Source: Neodontobutis hainanensis (lineage: Eukaryota; Chordata; Actinopteri; Gobiiformes; Odontobutidae). From it: 64,000 nt of DNA. A program made the translations under genes and the position numbers. Positions within the stretch are counted from its first letter, which is position 1. The number at the start of each line of letters is the position of its first letter. Shown in pieces: positions 24,501 to 38,300 of the stretch. The stretch lies in the NCBI GenBank assembly GCA_024349245.1, contig JALDNG010000024.1, positions 5,388,001 through 5,452,000 on the forward strand, read 5' to 3'. The notes below the pieces were generated by a model, which did no database searches, was not told the origin of the DNA, and saw only the letters and a program-made list of their open reading frames with translations.

Positions 24501-25557
24501 ACGAAAGCAGTGTCATTCCATCACATGCATATACGTGTTCATACTTAAGCTCCACATGCCACATAGACATTCTTCTCATAGGCAATAGAACGGTATACAA
24601 AAGCAGCATTATTGTCACTTCAAGTCACAATCTGGCAATTTTGAACCTTTATCAAATGAGACAAACTCGGACCCTTTTTCCATATTACAATGTGTATATT
24701 TTAATCTGCAGTTAAGGAACTTCATACTTTTTTATGTCAGTGTTTGAGGAAATGGGGCTTTAGACGTTGCGAAGATATATGTTGGATCAAGACAAACAAG
24801 AATAATCCAGGCAAGACCAAGGCCCTGGACCCCAAAGCAGTGTTCCAGAGGACTAAAGTACAGTAAACACACACACTAACCTAGTTAAAATATTAACCAG
24901 TAAATAAGACGCAAAATAATACACATCTTCTTCTAGGAACACTGCCTGATGGGAATAAAAGGTACAGTTCGCAGGAGCACCGATGGGGATTTCATCCACG
25001 CCAATGTGGACATTGACTTGATCATTACAGAAGAGCCTGAGATGGGAAATGTAGAGAAACCAGTTGAGATTTTCCATATTATTGAACATTTCTGTTTAGG
25101 ACGCAGGAGGTTACATCTGTTTGGACGAGACTCCACAATCAGACCTGGTCAGATAAATTCAATTTACTTGTGTGAGGATAATTACAGATTATACATTTTT
25201 GTTTTTCTCTCTGTAAACCTGTCTGCATATTTTAACTTTTGTCTTTCAGGCTGGTTGACGGTGGGCCCTACTCTCACAAACAGTAACTTTAACCCAGAGG
25301 CCTATGCCTCATACTTTGGTCTGCCCAACTCACATCTCTCTGGTTGTACCGAAGAAATTGAAAGGCTGCGACCTAAATCTCCACCTTCTAAGCTCAAGTC
25401 AGACCGGGGTGGTGGAGCTCCTAGAGGAGGTCGGGGTGGGCCAAACACTGGCAGAGGTGGAGAAAGAGGACGGGAAAGAAACCGTCCAAATTTCCGTGGG
25501 GACAGGGGAGGGTTCAGAGGCAGAGGAGGACCACACAGGGGATTTCTACCACGTTGA
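21535..25557 (+). CDS. mettl14: METTL14, m6A RNA methyltransferase subunit
   Basis: METTL14 pairs with METTL3 to place N6-methyladenosine on nuclear RNA; METTL14 itself is not catalytic and helps bind RNA. Exons: 21535-21600, 21948-22036, 22229-22319, 22695-22772, 23314-23401, 23497-23587, 23680-23821, 24017-24109, 24741-24857, 24937-25147, 25250-25557. Phases agree throughout and give 457 residues, against 456 in human. The N-terminus begins MNSRLQEIREKQKLRRQLLA. The EPPL motif that stands where active enzymes have DPPW is at 192-195. The RGG-rich RNA-binding tail spans about residues 406-457. The weakly conserved acidic linker (about residues 60-100) differs most from human. Intron 1 starts with GC rather than GT. 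All key blocks are intact, so this is a functional, complete gene. Confidence 0.97.
21601..21606 (+). other. mettl14: GC-AG splice donor of mettl14 intron 1
   Basis: The exon ends CAGCAG and the intron starts GCAAGT, the standard GC-donor consensus. Only this border joins Ala-Gln-Gln to Leu-Gly-Ala-Glu-Ser as in other METTL14 proteins. The GT four bases further in would break the frame. Confidence 0.85.
23431..23470. repeat. TG-rich microsatellite in mettl14 intron 5
   Basis: A run of tgtgtg/tgcg dinucleotides, imperfect, between exons 5 and 6. Confidence 0.85.
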
Positions 25558-25878
25558 CTAAAGATCATGAGAACAGCTCTTGTGCGCTTCCTCGTGGTGT
25601 GGTTCACACTGTTTTGTTTTTTTTTAAAAAAAGGTATGCTCATTTTCATGTCCTTACTTTAAAGTAACAGTATGCAACCTTTATACCTGAATAATTTTGT
25701 CATAAAAATGCATAATCCCTCTGAAATAAGACACCAGTAGACACCAAATCAACACAACTAGCTTCTGATAAAACCAGATTGAAACATTTGGTTTGGATTC
25801 GGGTGCAAATCTGAAACGTTACATAGTTTTATAGTTTTTTTTTTTCTATGACTTGATTCACATTTCAAAAACTGTATC

Positions 25879-25943
25879 AATAAATACTATTCCCATATTT
25901 TGTTTTCATTTTTCTCCAGTATTAGAATTTCTTATCAAATAAA
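25879..25943 (+). terminator. mettl14: Candidate mettl14 polyadenylation signals
   Basis: AATAAA occurs at 25879-25884 and again at 25938-25943, about 320 and 380 bases after the stop codon. Either could serve; the site actually used is not visible from the sequence. Confidence 0.5.
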
Positions 25944-27089
25944 AATGCTGCTGACATTTACACAAGATACAGAAGTGCATTTTCAATAACAGTGTAAAAC
26001 AAATTCAATTCAGTTGATTTCAAATTGTGTTTTTAATACCTTTTAAAGAATATGTGATAAAAACATTTGAAACGTTTGAGTTTCAGTAGCACTGGTTTTT
26101 CAGGTTTTGTAGTAGCAGCACTGTATTAAAATCTCTGAAAGCTAATTGGCTGCTCTTATTTGTTCATTTGTTTGCTGCGTGCAGCATGAGTGTCTCAGAC
26201 ATGTCTGTTGGTGTGTTAACATGCAAAAAGTGCGGCACACTTTTTGATGAGATGTGCACCACCTATGAATTTTTAAAGAATTTTTGTTCTTTTTAAGCCT
26301 GCATGAAACAAAATCTGTAACCTCATTATAGTACAATGTCCCTTTGTAGTCTCATTTAAAACTGAATATAATGACCCAACTGGCCTTCACCGCGCCAGTA
26401 TGTCTTCAGGCTAATTCTAATGTACTAACTAAATTCTCAAGTTTCTGTCAGACCTGTTACATAATAGCTCAAATCACCAACATTCCCTTTAGTTTTAGTA
26501 ATCTTGTGAATTCAAACCATGTACATGCATATCTCCCCCTGACAGCTTACACAGACACCACCAGAAGGATACACACGATTTTAAACTGCTGCTTTTTGTT
26601 TAAACAGATTACAAACTAAATGTCCATACCATGTAAGGTTTATTGTTTTTTCATGAGTTCTAAATGAAAGGATATAAACTATTGTCAAAGTTTTTTTTTT
26701 CCATTGGTAATTTTAATTTTGTTCATTTTTTATTATCTATGCCACAAGTACTGTCATATAAAACAATGGTTATTTATTTCGACTGTACATTTTAACAGTA
26801 AATATAATATGGGGATAAAAATGGATTTAGCAAACATCACTCAAATCTGTTAATATTAACTTAACAAAGTGATGTGTCAAAAACTTCAGTGAATCCCAAA
26901 GGCACAGTCTAAATTAACCAGTAATCATTATTCATTTTTAGTCTGTGTTAGGCCTGCTGTAAAGAATCTTGGTATCTAGTTTTATAACAATAAAAAATAC
27001 ATTTTATATTATCTTGATGGGATTCTTTTGTTGTCCTTTTTAGAAATCCTTAATGAAGCATCTATTGCGTCAACTTCAGATTGTTCAGA

Positions 27090-27300
27090 TTTCTGCTTCC
27101 AGGATTTGACTTTGACTCCCAATGACATTCCAGATATTTTAACACCTTGTGTTTCAGGATGCACGTTAAGGAAAAGTTCTATTATTTGTTCCAGAGGCCC
27201 AGCTGAAAGAGGATTTTCAGTTTGGGCCCAAAGGCTATAAAACAACCTGCCCGAGGAAAATAAATTTGAGTGAGTTGAAAATCTCTTTTAAACCTCTTTC
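27090..27300 (+). mobile_element. LINE 3' terminal relic
   Basis: Plus frames read AERGFSVWAQRLW, then NNLPEENKFE, resembling the extreme C-terminus of L2/Rex-type reverse transcriptase polyproteins, with a stop near 27240. Too short for a finer assignment. Confidence 0.5.
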
Positions 27301-27877
27301 CGGGAATCAATCAGATGCTGGAAACATCTTCACCGTCTTGGTATTAGAAAATATTTGCTAATTATTAATAACAAAAGGTTCAAGTAAAAGTATAGTAAAA
27401 ATACCTAAAATGCTTAGGTATTTGCTAAGAAAGAGTCAAATACCAAGAGTTTCTTTATTTCTTTATTTTAAGTCTATTTCAGTGAAAAATGTATTGCTTT
27501 TAATCTTTTTTTTCATTCTAAGATATTCTAGATATAGTTACCGTAACTGTTGTAGAGTTTGAAAAAGCAGCCCTGCCAGTTGAGTGACAGAACAATAGCA
27601 ATGACTTTACTAACCACCACCACCTTTACCTTGTGTAATGCTCAGAACATAAGGGGAAAATAAACAGATCATTTCCTTTTAAGATTTCCTTTACAGATCA
27701 ATAGAATTTTATTTTATTATTTATACATTTTAATGAAGTTGCGTTGCATTTACGTTATGAGGGCTCACTGAACACTGGGGTGAGAGGGAATTGGGAAACT
27801 ACTCTGGTGTAAAACATTAGTGATAAACATTGATGATGGTGTTTATGGTGTTTACAATTAGACTTGTCATAGTTCTA

Positions 27878-27879
<2 letters not shown>

Positions 27880-27954
<75 letters not shown>
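27880..27954. repeat. AT dinucleotide microsatellite
   Basis: About 37 uninterrupted AT units. Confidence 0.97.
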
Positions 27955-27957
<3 letters not shown>

Positions 27958-29146
27958 CATATTTTTTGGCACAATGTGTGTGGTAAAACTGGATAGTCTT
28001 TAAATCAAACAAGTTTAGCCAGTTATGTCATACATTTTATAAATAGCCTTGTTTCTTTCACAAAAACTAAGTGACACTATCAGTTGATCTTTAGCAGGCA
28101 GGTGTAAGCACCTTGTGCCAGCGCACATCACTCGACAAAGTTTATTTAATTATATTTTGCACCTGGAACAGCAATTTGGTAAGAAAAATATCTGTTAATA
28201 TTCTTGAAATATAACATTACAACAGCACAATATTCACATTTTTTATTGTGTTGTTAACAGTAATGCTGATAGTAACAATCATAAAAAAAAAATCTAAAAC
28301 TTTAATGTGAATTTTCTGAATTGTGACTTTTATGTAATTATTATAATTTGAATGATTGTACCTTTCTTTGGCTGGATACCAGTTTATTCTGTCTTCTTCT
28401 TTAATGCAATATTAGTTTGTATGTCTTTGAAACAAACCTCGAGGTGTTATATTCTTGTTTAAAACAGATAACAACAAAAAAATATCTTTTTTATAGATTT
28501 TTACAAAATCTGAACCAGACATGCTACAAGAATGACAGACTTGTGGATGGAGCATAAACTGTAAACATATAAAGATGTATTTACATCAAAAACACAAAAT
28601 GTATGTCTCTCTTCCTGTGTCTGTGGATTTACTGCTGACTTGGTAATATGTTTCAGAGTCTATAAATGCCCCAGATAGCCATTAGTAAATTATTAAATTA
28701 ATGAACAATTTTTCAAGGGAATAGCCAAGATTACAAAATTATTTATGCATTTGTAAGCATTATTCATCACTTAACATTTCTCACATATATGTGCAATCAT
28801 TCTTTTTAACATTGTCATTACCTCCTAAATTCAGACCAGGATCTATTTGACTGGATCCAGCACCTCTTTTTTTCAGGGAAAGTTTCTTAAAAACGTTAAA
28901 GGCTTAATTTGAACATTTTTATCTCTAAGCCTGTAGAAACTGCTTATTAGTTTGTTAAAACAGCATCTTTTAGATACAAAAAGATAAAATATATTCCTTT
29001 ACCTTTTTTTCCTTCTCGATGCTGGGGGAATATTACTAAATATTTTCTCCGTGTTCCACCACCTCCAGCTTTACAAATTAAGTGCGGCGTAATATATTTT
29101 TTAAATAAAACTTTAATTCCAACACTTTTCTTATAGGGAACAGAGG

Positions 29147-29335
29147 ATGAAACCTCTTATATTTCTATTCCTGTTAGCAGGTAAGAATATTTAATGTTGG
29201 TTTTCAATGCTTAAATTACTGTTAAAGTATTACAGTCCAATATTTTTTGTTTTTCCACTTGTATGCATTAACTATTATATTATTATGACATATATTAATC
29301 TACAGGACTAATGGCATTAACACCAGCAGTAGCAG
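29147..29335 (+). CDS. Mucin signal-peptide exon and 30-nt mini-exon
   Basis: Exon 29147-29180 encodes MKPLIFLFLLA and ends GCAG/GTAAGA in phase 1. Mini-exon 29306-29335 encodes LMALTPAVA between Gly codons made across splice borders, and is itself phase 1 to phase 1. Joined to the next exon the chain reads LLAG-LMALTPAVAG-LVLELFPATT, a convincing leader with cleavage likely near AVAG. No copy of either exon is present before modules 2-8. Confidence 0.75.
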
Positions 29336-32300
29336 GTAACCAACCTTTAATGGCTTTTTACTCTTTTGACTGAATGGGTAACTGTTAGGTAGCATATATT
29401 CTGAATGAATAAGGTGTCATATTGATGTCACAGCCAATTATTGTACATTACGATCCAATTGCAATGAGAGGTACTTTAGTCTGTCTGTCATTATTCCGCC
29501 CTTTTGAAATCCAACTAAAATCAATAAAGACATCAATTATTTTGACAAAAATTGGCTTACATGGCTTGTATGTTGTTGTGTCACCCTTTAATTGCTACTG
29601 TGTTAAAAAATCCTTACTTTATTTGTGCCAGGATTGGTTTTAGAACTATTTCCTGCAACAACTGTCCCTCCGACCACTACAACAACAGATCCTCCCACTA
29701 CAACAACTGTCCCTCCGACCACTACAACAACTACAACAACAGACCCTCCCACTACAACAACTGTCCCCTCGACCACTACAACAACAGACCCTCCAACCAC
29801 AACAACTGTCCCTCCGACCACTACAACAACAGATCCTCCAACCACAAAAACTGTCCCCTCGACCACTACAACAACAGACCCTCCAACCACAACAACTGTC
29901 CCTCCGACCACTACAACAACAGATCCTCCCACTACAACAACTGTCCCTCCGACCACTACAACAACAGACCCTCCAACCACAACAACTGTCCCTCCGACCA
30001 CTACAACAACAGATCCTCCCACTACAACAACTGTCCCCTCGACCACTACAACAACAGATCCTCCAACCACAACAACTGTCCCCTCGACCACTACAACAAC
30101 AGATCCTCCCACTACAACAACTGTCCCTCCGACCACTACAACAACAGACCCTCCAACCACAACAACTGTCCCTCCGACCACTACAACAACAGATCCTCCC
30201 ACTACAACAACTGTCCCCTCGACCACTACAACAACAGATCCTCCAACCACAACAACTGTCCCCTCGACCACTACAACAACAGATCCTCCCACTACAACAA
30301 CTGTCCCCTCGACCACTACAACAACAGACCCTCCAACCACAACAACTGTCCCTCCGACCACTACAACAACAGATCCTCCCACTACAACAACTGTCCCTCC
30401 GACCACTACAACAACAGACCCTCCAACCACAACAACTGTCCCTCCGACCACTACAACAACAGATCCTCCCACTACAACAACTGTCCCCTCGACCACTACA
30501 ACAACAGATCCTCCAACCACAACAACTGTCCCCTCGACCACTACAACAACAGATCCTCCCACTACAACAACTGTCCCTCCGACCACTACAACAACAGACC
30601 CTCCAACCACAACAACTGTCCCTCCGACCACTACAACAACTGTCCCAGACCCTCCAACCACAACAACTGTCCCCTCGACCACTACAACAACAGATCCTGC
30701 CACTACAACAACTGTCCCCTCGACCACTACAACAACAGACCCTCCAACCACAGCAACTGTCCCTCCGACCACTAAAACAACAGACCCTCCAACCACAACA
30801 ACTGTCCCTCCAACCACTACAACAACAGACCCTCCAACCACAACAACTGTCCCTCCGACCACTACAACAACAGATCCTCCCACTACAACAACTGTCCCCT
30901 CGACCACTACAACAACTGTCCCTCCAACCACTACAACAACTGTCCCAGACCCTCCAACCACAACAACTGTCCTCGACCACTACAACAACAGATCCTGCCA
31001 CTACAACAACTGTCCCTCGACCACTACAACAACAGACCCTCCAACCACAACAAATGTCCTCGACCACTACAACAACAGACCCTCCAACCACAGCAACTGT
31101 CCCTCCGACCACTACAACAACAGACCCTCCAACCACAACAAATGTCCCCTCGACCACTACAACAACAGACCCTCCAACCACAGCAACTGTCCCTCCGACC
31201 ACTAAAACAACAGACCCTCCAACCACAACAACTGTCCCTCCAACCACTACAACAACAGACCCTCCAACCACAACAACTGTCCCTCCGACCACTACAACAA
31301 CAGATCCTCCCACTACAACAACTGTCCCCTCGACCACTACAACAACTGTCCCTCCAACCACTACAACAACTGTCCCAGACCCTCCAACCACAACAACTGT
31401 CCCCTCGACCACTACAACAACAGATCCTGCCACTACAACAACTGTCCCCTCGACCACTACAACAACAGACCCTCCAACCACAACAAATGTCCCCTCGACC
31501 ACTACAACAACAGACCCTCCAACCACAGCAACTGTCCCTCCGACCACTACAACAACAGACCCTCCAACCACAACAAATGTCCCCTCGACCACTACAACAA
31601 CAGACCCTCCAACCACAGCAACTGTCCCTCCGACCACTAAAACAACAGACCCTCCAACCACAACAACTGTCCCTTCGACCACTACAACAACAGACCCTCC
31701 AACAACAACAACTATCCCTCCGACCACTACAACAACAGACCCTCCAACCACAACAACTATCCCTTCGACCACTACAACAACAGATCCTCCCACTACAACA
31801 ACTGTCCCTTCGACCACTACAACAACAGACCCTCCAACCACAACAACTGTCCCTCCGACCACTACAACAACAGATCCTCCCACTACAACAACTGTCCCTC
31901 CGACCACTACAACAACTGTCCCTTCGACCACTACAACAACAGATCTTCCCACTACAACAACTGTCCCTCCGACCACTACAACAACAGATCCTCCCACTAC
32001 AACAACTGTCCCCACGACCACTACAACAACTGTCCCCACGACCACTACAACAACAGATCCTCCCACAACAGCAACTGTTCCTTTGACCACTACAACAACT
32101 GTCCTTTCGACCACTACAACAACAGATCTTCCCACTACAACAACTGTTACTCCAACCACGACAACAACAGATCCTCCAACTACAACTGTCCCTCCGACCA
32201 TTACAACAACAGATCTTCTCACTATAACAACTGTTACTCCAACCACGACAACAGATCCTCCAACTAAAACAACTGTCCCTTCGACAACTACAACAACAGA

Positions 32301-35300
32301 TCTTCTCACTATAACAACTGTTACTCCAACCACGACAACAGATCCTCCAACTACAACAACTGTCTCGCCAACCACAACCACTGTTCCTCCAACCACTACA
32401 ACTACAGATCCCCTAACCACAAAAAATCCTTCAACCACAACAACCACTGCAACAACCCCTCCTCCAAGCACAATAGCTTCTCCAACCACAACACCAGTGC
32501 TTTTAGCACCAAAAATTGAGATTGGATTCACAATGACTGAAACCTTTACATTAAACCTTGCAGACCCTACTTCAGACGAGTTCAAAGTTTTAGCAAACAA
32601 GGTCACATCAGCGGTAAGACAAAATTGACTTATATGTTTTAAAATTGTTAAATCTTTGTTTATATATAAAAATAAACTACTAATATTCTATATCTTTGTT
32701 ATTACAGTTGAACAGTGTTTACGCAAACGTGCCCAACTTTGAAAAAAGTGTTGTGACAAAATTCAGGTACAACTTTTTGATTAAAACTTTTATGTATTTA
32801 TAATTAATTGTTTTTTTAATCAATCATGAGTAGTGATGCTTTGTTTTAATACATATTATTTTTACAGTCAGGGATCAGTAGTTACAAATGCTGATTTGAT
32901 ATTCAAACAAGGAAGTGAAGTAAATGCTACTTCTGCCAAGGAGACATTGGTGGCGGCTGTTAGCAGCTCAGACTTTGCCTTGACGGTTGTTACAGCCTCT
33001 ATTGTGACAACTGGTAAGTTAACCTCTGAAATGGTGTTTTATTATTTTTTTGTTTATTTATTCTGCCCTGTTGTAATCTAATTGAAACAGCACTTTGCAG
33101 ATCTGGCAGTTTCTTTGCTGTTTTTGTTTGTATTTTTCCTACAGTGCTCCCCATACATCTTTGTTGTAATATTAAATACACACTGTTGTAAAAAGTCACT
33201 CGCGATGAGAATCTCCCTGCCCTCCTCTCTTCCCTCAGTTGGAACATAAGCAACATTTTTTCTGCTTTTGTTTCTGTTTTTTATCGGCTATGCCATTATA
33301 AGCAATTAGGTTTCTCGTAGGACCCGAGACTCTCGAAAGACAGCTTGACTCCAAAGGCCGGTGGTTTTGCCGGCTTATCTCCAGCCAGTTCTTGCAAGGC
33401 TGGTTTTTGTGGGATTTTGATAGGGAGGTTGGGACATCCGCCACAAAATGTAAAATTAATAATAATAATAATAATAATCTTTATATAGCGCTTTTCGACC
33501 TACTGTAGTAGACACTCAAAGCGCTTTACACACATTAAACTATTACCAGTGTTATAGAACTTCACTGGAGGCAATGTAGGTTAAGTGTCTTGCCCAAGGA
33601 CTTAACGACAGTATGCGGGGTAAAACGGGACGTTATGATGGTTTTTTTTGGGATGTTTTGAGCGGGGATCGATCTGCCCACCCACCGGTCGAAGGACGGC
33701 CGCTCTACCCACTGAGCTATACTGCCATCACAAAAAATGGCAGCTAAAATTAAGCCATCACAATAACTCAAAAGCTTTTATGCTAAAGTGAGAATCCTTC
33801 AATGTTTATATTTAACTCAAATAAAGCGGGACCATATGGATCTGTTGTAAAGAATAGACAAAAAATTACAGTGGCTTCAATGTTGTTGTATCACCCTTTA
33901 GTTGCAAGTGTGTTATTAAAATTCTTCCTTTATTTAACAGCTGTTTTGCCAACCACCACAACAACAGCACCTCCAACCACAACTGTCCCTCCAGCTACAT
34001 CAACAAGCACTCTTCCAATAACTACAACAACCACCCCTCCAACCACTACCATTCCTCCAACCACAACAACCACTCCTCCAACCACTACAAGCACTCCTCC
34101 AACCACTACAACAACCACTCCTCCAACCACAACATATCCTCCAACCACTACAACAACCACTCCTCCAACCACAACAACAACTACTCCTCCAACCACTACA
34201 ACAACCACTCCTCCAACCACAACATCTCCTCCAACCACTACAACAACCACTCCTCCAACCACAACAACAACTACTCCTCCAACCACTACAACAACCACTC
34301 CTCCAACCACAACAACAACTACTCCTCCAACCACAACAACAACCATTCCTCCAATGACTACCACTCCTCCAACCACTACAACAACCATTCTTCCAACCAC
34401 AACAGCTCCTCCAACCACTACAACAACCACTACTACAACCACTCCTCCAACCACTACAACAATCACTCCTCCAACCACTACAACAACATCTCCTCCAACC
34501 ACAACCAGTCCTCCAACCACTACAACAACCACTACTCCAACCACAACAGCTCCTCCAACCACTACAACAACCATACCTCCAACCACAACAACAACAACTC
34601 CAACCACTACAACAACCATTCTTCCAACCACGTCTCCTCCAACCACTACAACAACCACTCCTCCAACCACTACAACAACCACTCCTCCAACCACTACAAC
34701 AACCATTCCTCCAACCACATCTCCTCCAACCACAACAGCTTCTCCAACCACAACACCAGTGCTTTTAGCACCAAAAATTGAGATTGGCTTCACAATGTCT
34801 GAAACCTTTACATTAAACCTTGCAGACCCTACTTCAGACGAGTTCAAAGTTTTAGCAAACAAGGTCACATCAGCGGTAAGATAAAAATTGACTTATATGT
34901 TTTAAAATTGTTAAATATTTGTTTATATATAAAAATAAACTACTAATATACTATATCTTTGTTATTACAGTTGAACAGTGTTTACGCAAACGTGCCCAAC
35001 TTTGAAAAAAGTGTTGTGACAAAATTCAGGTACAACTTTTTGATTAAAACTTTTATGTATTTATAATTAATTGTTTTTTTAATCAATCATGAGTAGTGAT
35101 GCTTTGTTTTAATACATATTATTTTTACAGTCAGGGATCAGTAGTTACAAATGCTGATTTGATATTCAAACAAGGAAGTGAAGTAAATGCTACTTCTGCC
35201 AAGGAGACTTTGGTGGCGGCTGTTAGCAGCTCAGACTTTGCCTTGACGGTTGTTACAGCCTCTATTGTGACAAATGGTAAGTTAACCTCTGAAATGGTGT

Positions 35301-38300
35301 TTTATTATTTTTTTGTTTATTTATTCTGCCCTGTTGTAATCTAATTGAAACAGCACTTTGCAGGTCTGGCAGTTTCTTTGCTGTTTTTGTTTGTATTTTT
35401 CCTACAGTGTTCCCCATACATCTTTGTTGTAATATTAAATACACACTGTTGTAAAAAGTCACTCGCGATGAGAATCTCCCTGCCCTCCTCTCTTCCCTCA
35501 GTTGGAACATAAGCAACATTTTTTCTGCTTTTCTTTCTGTTTTTTATCGGCTATGCCATTATAAGCAATTAGGTTTCTCGTAGGACCCGAGACTCTCGAA
35601 AGACAGCTTGACTCCAAAGGCCGGTGGTTTTGCCGGCTTATCTCCAGCCAGTTCTTGCAAGGCTGTTTTTTGTGGGATTTTGCTAGGGAGGTTGGGACAT
35701 CTGCCACAAAATGTAAAATTAATAATAATAATAATAATAATCTTTATATAGCGCTTTTCGACCTACTGTAGTAGACACTCAAAGCGCTTTACACACATTA
35801 AACTATTACCAGTGTTATAGAACTTCACTGGAGGCAATGTAGGTTAAGTGTCTTGACCAAGGACTTATCGACAGTATGCGGGGTAGAACGGGACGTTATG
35901 ATGTTTTTTTTTGGGATGTTTTGAGCGGGGATCGATCTGCCCACCCACCGGTCAAAGGATGGCAACTCTACCCACTGAGCTATACTGCCATCACAAAAAA
36001 TGGCAGCTAAAATTAAGCCATCACAATAACTCAAAAGCTTTTATGCTAAAGTGAGAATCCTTCAATGTTTATATTTAACTCAAATAAAGCGGGACCATAT
36101 GGATCTGTTGTAAAGAATAGACAAAAAATTACAGTGGCTTCTATGTTGTTGTATCACCCTTTAGTTGCAAATGTGTTATTAAAATTCTTCCTTTATTTAA
36201 CAGCTGTTTTGCCAACCACCACAACAACAGCACCTCCAACCACAACTGTCCCTCCAGCTACATCAACAAGCACTCTTCCAATTACTACAACAACCACCCC
36301 TCCAACCACTACCATTCCTCCAACCACAACAACCACTCTTCCAATTACTACAACAACCACCCCTCCAACCACTACCATTCCTCCAACCACAACATCTCCT
36401 CCAACCACTACAACAACCACTCCTCCAACCACAACATCTCCTCCAACCACTACAACAACCACTCCTCCAACCACAACAACAACTACTCCTCCAATCACAA
36501 CCACTCCTCCAACCACAACAACAACTACTCCTCCAACCACTACAACAACCATTCCTCCAATGACTACCATTCCTCCAACCACTACAACAACCATTCTTCC
36601 AACCACAACAGTTCCTCCAACCACTACAACAATCACTCCTCCAACCACTACAACAACCACTCCTCCAACCACTACAACAACCACTCCTCCAACCACAACA
36701 TCTCCTCCAACCACTACAACAACCACTCCTCCAACCACAACATCTCCTCCAACCACTACAACAACCACTCCTCCAACCACAACAACAACTACTCCTCCAA
36801 TCACAACCACTCCTCCAACCACAACAACAACTACTCCTCCAACCACTACAACAACCATTCCTCCAATGACTACCATTCCTCCAACCACTACAACAACCAT
36901 TCTTCCAACCACAACAGTTCCTCCAACCACTACAACAATCACTCCTCCAACCACTACAACAACCACTCCTCCAACCACTACAACAACATCTCCTCCAACC
37001 ACAACAGCTCCTCCAACCACTACAACAACCATACCTCCAACCACAACAACAACAACTCCAACCACTACAACAACCATTCCTCCAACCACGTCTCCTCCAA
37101 CCACTACAACAACCACTCCTCCAACCACTACAACAACCACTCCTCCAACCACTACAACAACCACTCCTCCAACCACATCTCCTCCAACCACTACAACAAC
37201 CACTCCTTCAACCACTACAACAACCACTCCTCCAACCACTACAACAACCACTCCTCCAACCACATCTCCTCCAACCACTACAACAACCCCTCCTCCAACC
37301 ACATCTCCTCCAACCACAACAGCTTCTCCAACCACAACACCAGTGCTTTTAGCACCAAAAATTGAGATTGGCTTCACAATGTCTGAAACCTTTACATTAA
37401 ACCTTGCAGACCCTACTTCAGACGAGTTCAAAGTTTTAGCAAACAAGGTCACATCAGCGGTAAGACAAAAATTGACTTATATGTTTTAAAATTGTTAAAT
37501 CTTTGTTTATATATAAAAATAAACTACTAATATTCTATATCTTTGTTATTACAGTTGAACAGTGTTTACGCAAACGTGCCCAACTTTGAAAAAAGTGTTG
37601 TGACAAAATTCAGGTACAACTTTTTGATTAAAACTTTTATGTATTTATAATTAATTGTTTTTAATCAATCATGAGTAGTGATGCTTTGTTTTAATACATA
37701 TTATTTTTACAGTCAGGGATCAGTAGTTACAAATGCTGATTTGATATTCAAACAAGGAAGTGAAGTAAATGCTACTTCTGCCAAGGAGACATTGGTGGCG
37801 GCTGTTAGCAGCTCAGACTTTGCCTTGACGGTTGTTACAGCCTCTATTGTGACAAATGGTAGGTTAACCTCTGAAATGGTGTTTTATTATTTTTTTGTTT
37901 ATTTATTCTGCCCTGTTGTAATCTAATTGAAACAGCACTTTGCAGGTCTGGCAGTTTCTTTGCTGTTTTTGTTTGTATTTTTCCTACAGTGCTACCCATA
38001 CATCTTTGTTGTAATATTAAATACACACTGTTGTAAAAAGTCACTCGCGATGAGAATCTCCCTGCCCTCCTCTCTTCCCTCAGTTGGAACATAAGCAACA
38101 TTTTTTCTGCTTTTGTTTCTGTTTTTTATCGGCTATGCCATTATAAGCAATTAGGTTTCGTAGGACCCGAGACTCTCGAAAGACAGCTTGACTCCAAAGG
38201 CCGGTGGTTTTGCCGGCTTATCTCCAGCCAGTTCTTGCAAGGCTGTTTTTGTGGGATTTTGCTAGGAGGTTGGGACATCCGCCACAAAATGTAAAATTAA

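Larger units (their letters stand above)
25944..29146. other. Intergenic region between mettl14 and mucin gene
   Basis: Mostly AT-rich with no recognisable exon. It holds a LINE relic near 27090-27300 and a long AT microsatellite at 27880-27954. The last 20 bases before the mucin start codon contain ttttcttatag, which could be an acceptor for an upstream non-coding exon. Confidence 0.5.

Noticed and set aside
29552..30775. Plus-strand His/Asn-rich frames (DHYNN, NHYNNHSS types) and Gln/Leu-rich frames
   Set aside because: Other frames of the same Thr/Pro repeats; they do not join any splice site in phase.
29603..32606. Very long minus-strand frames rich in Val/Gly (also over every later Thr/Pro exon)
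   Set aside because: They are shadows of the repeat: its complement has no stop codons in that frame. They lack start context and domains and simply follow repeat length. The plus frame links to splice sites and SEA domains.
29632..32613. CRISPR array or satellite DNA
   Set aside because: The units have no unique spacers, keep codon phase, and are bounded by splice sites and a SEA domain.
32833..33081. Short frame MMLCFNTYYFYSQGSVV repeated in each module
   Set aside because: It is SEA exon c with flanking intron read through; the splice acceptor before TCAGGG defines the real start.
33660..33726. tRNA gene on the minus strand
   Set aside because: A and B boxes are present but the arms do not pair well, and a SINE body with ATT tail follows; the same unit sits in every inter-module intron.
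33802..33940. Frame MFIFNSNKAG... leading into the Thr/Pro exon of modules 2-8, as a possible alternative start with a hydrophobic leader
   Set aside because: It is intron sequence: the Leu/Phe run is the pyrimidine tract before the acceptor. In module 1 the matching stretch is out of frame with the exon. Only RNA start-site data could revive it.
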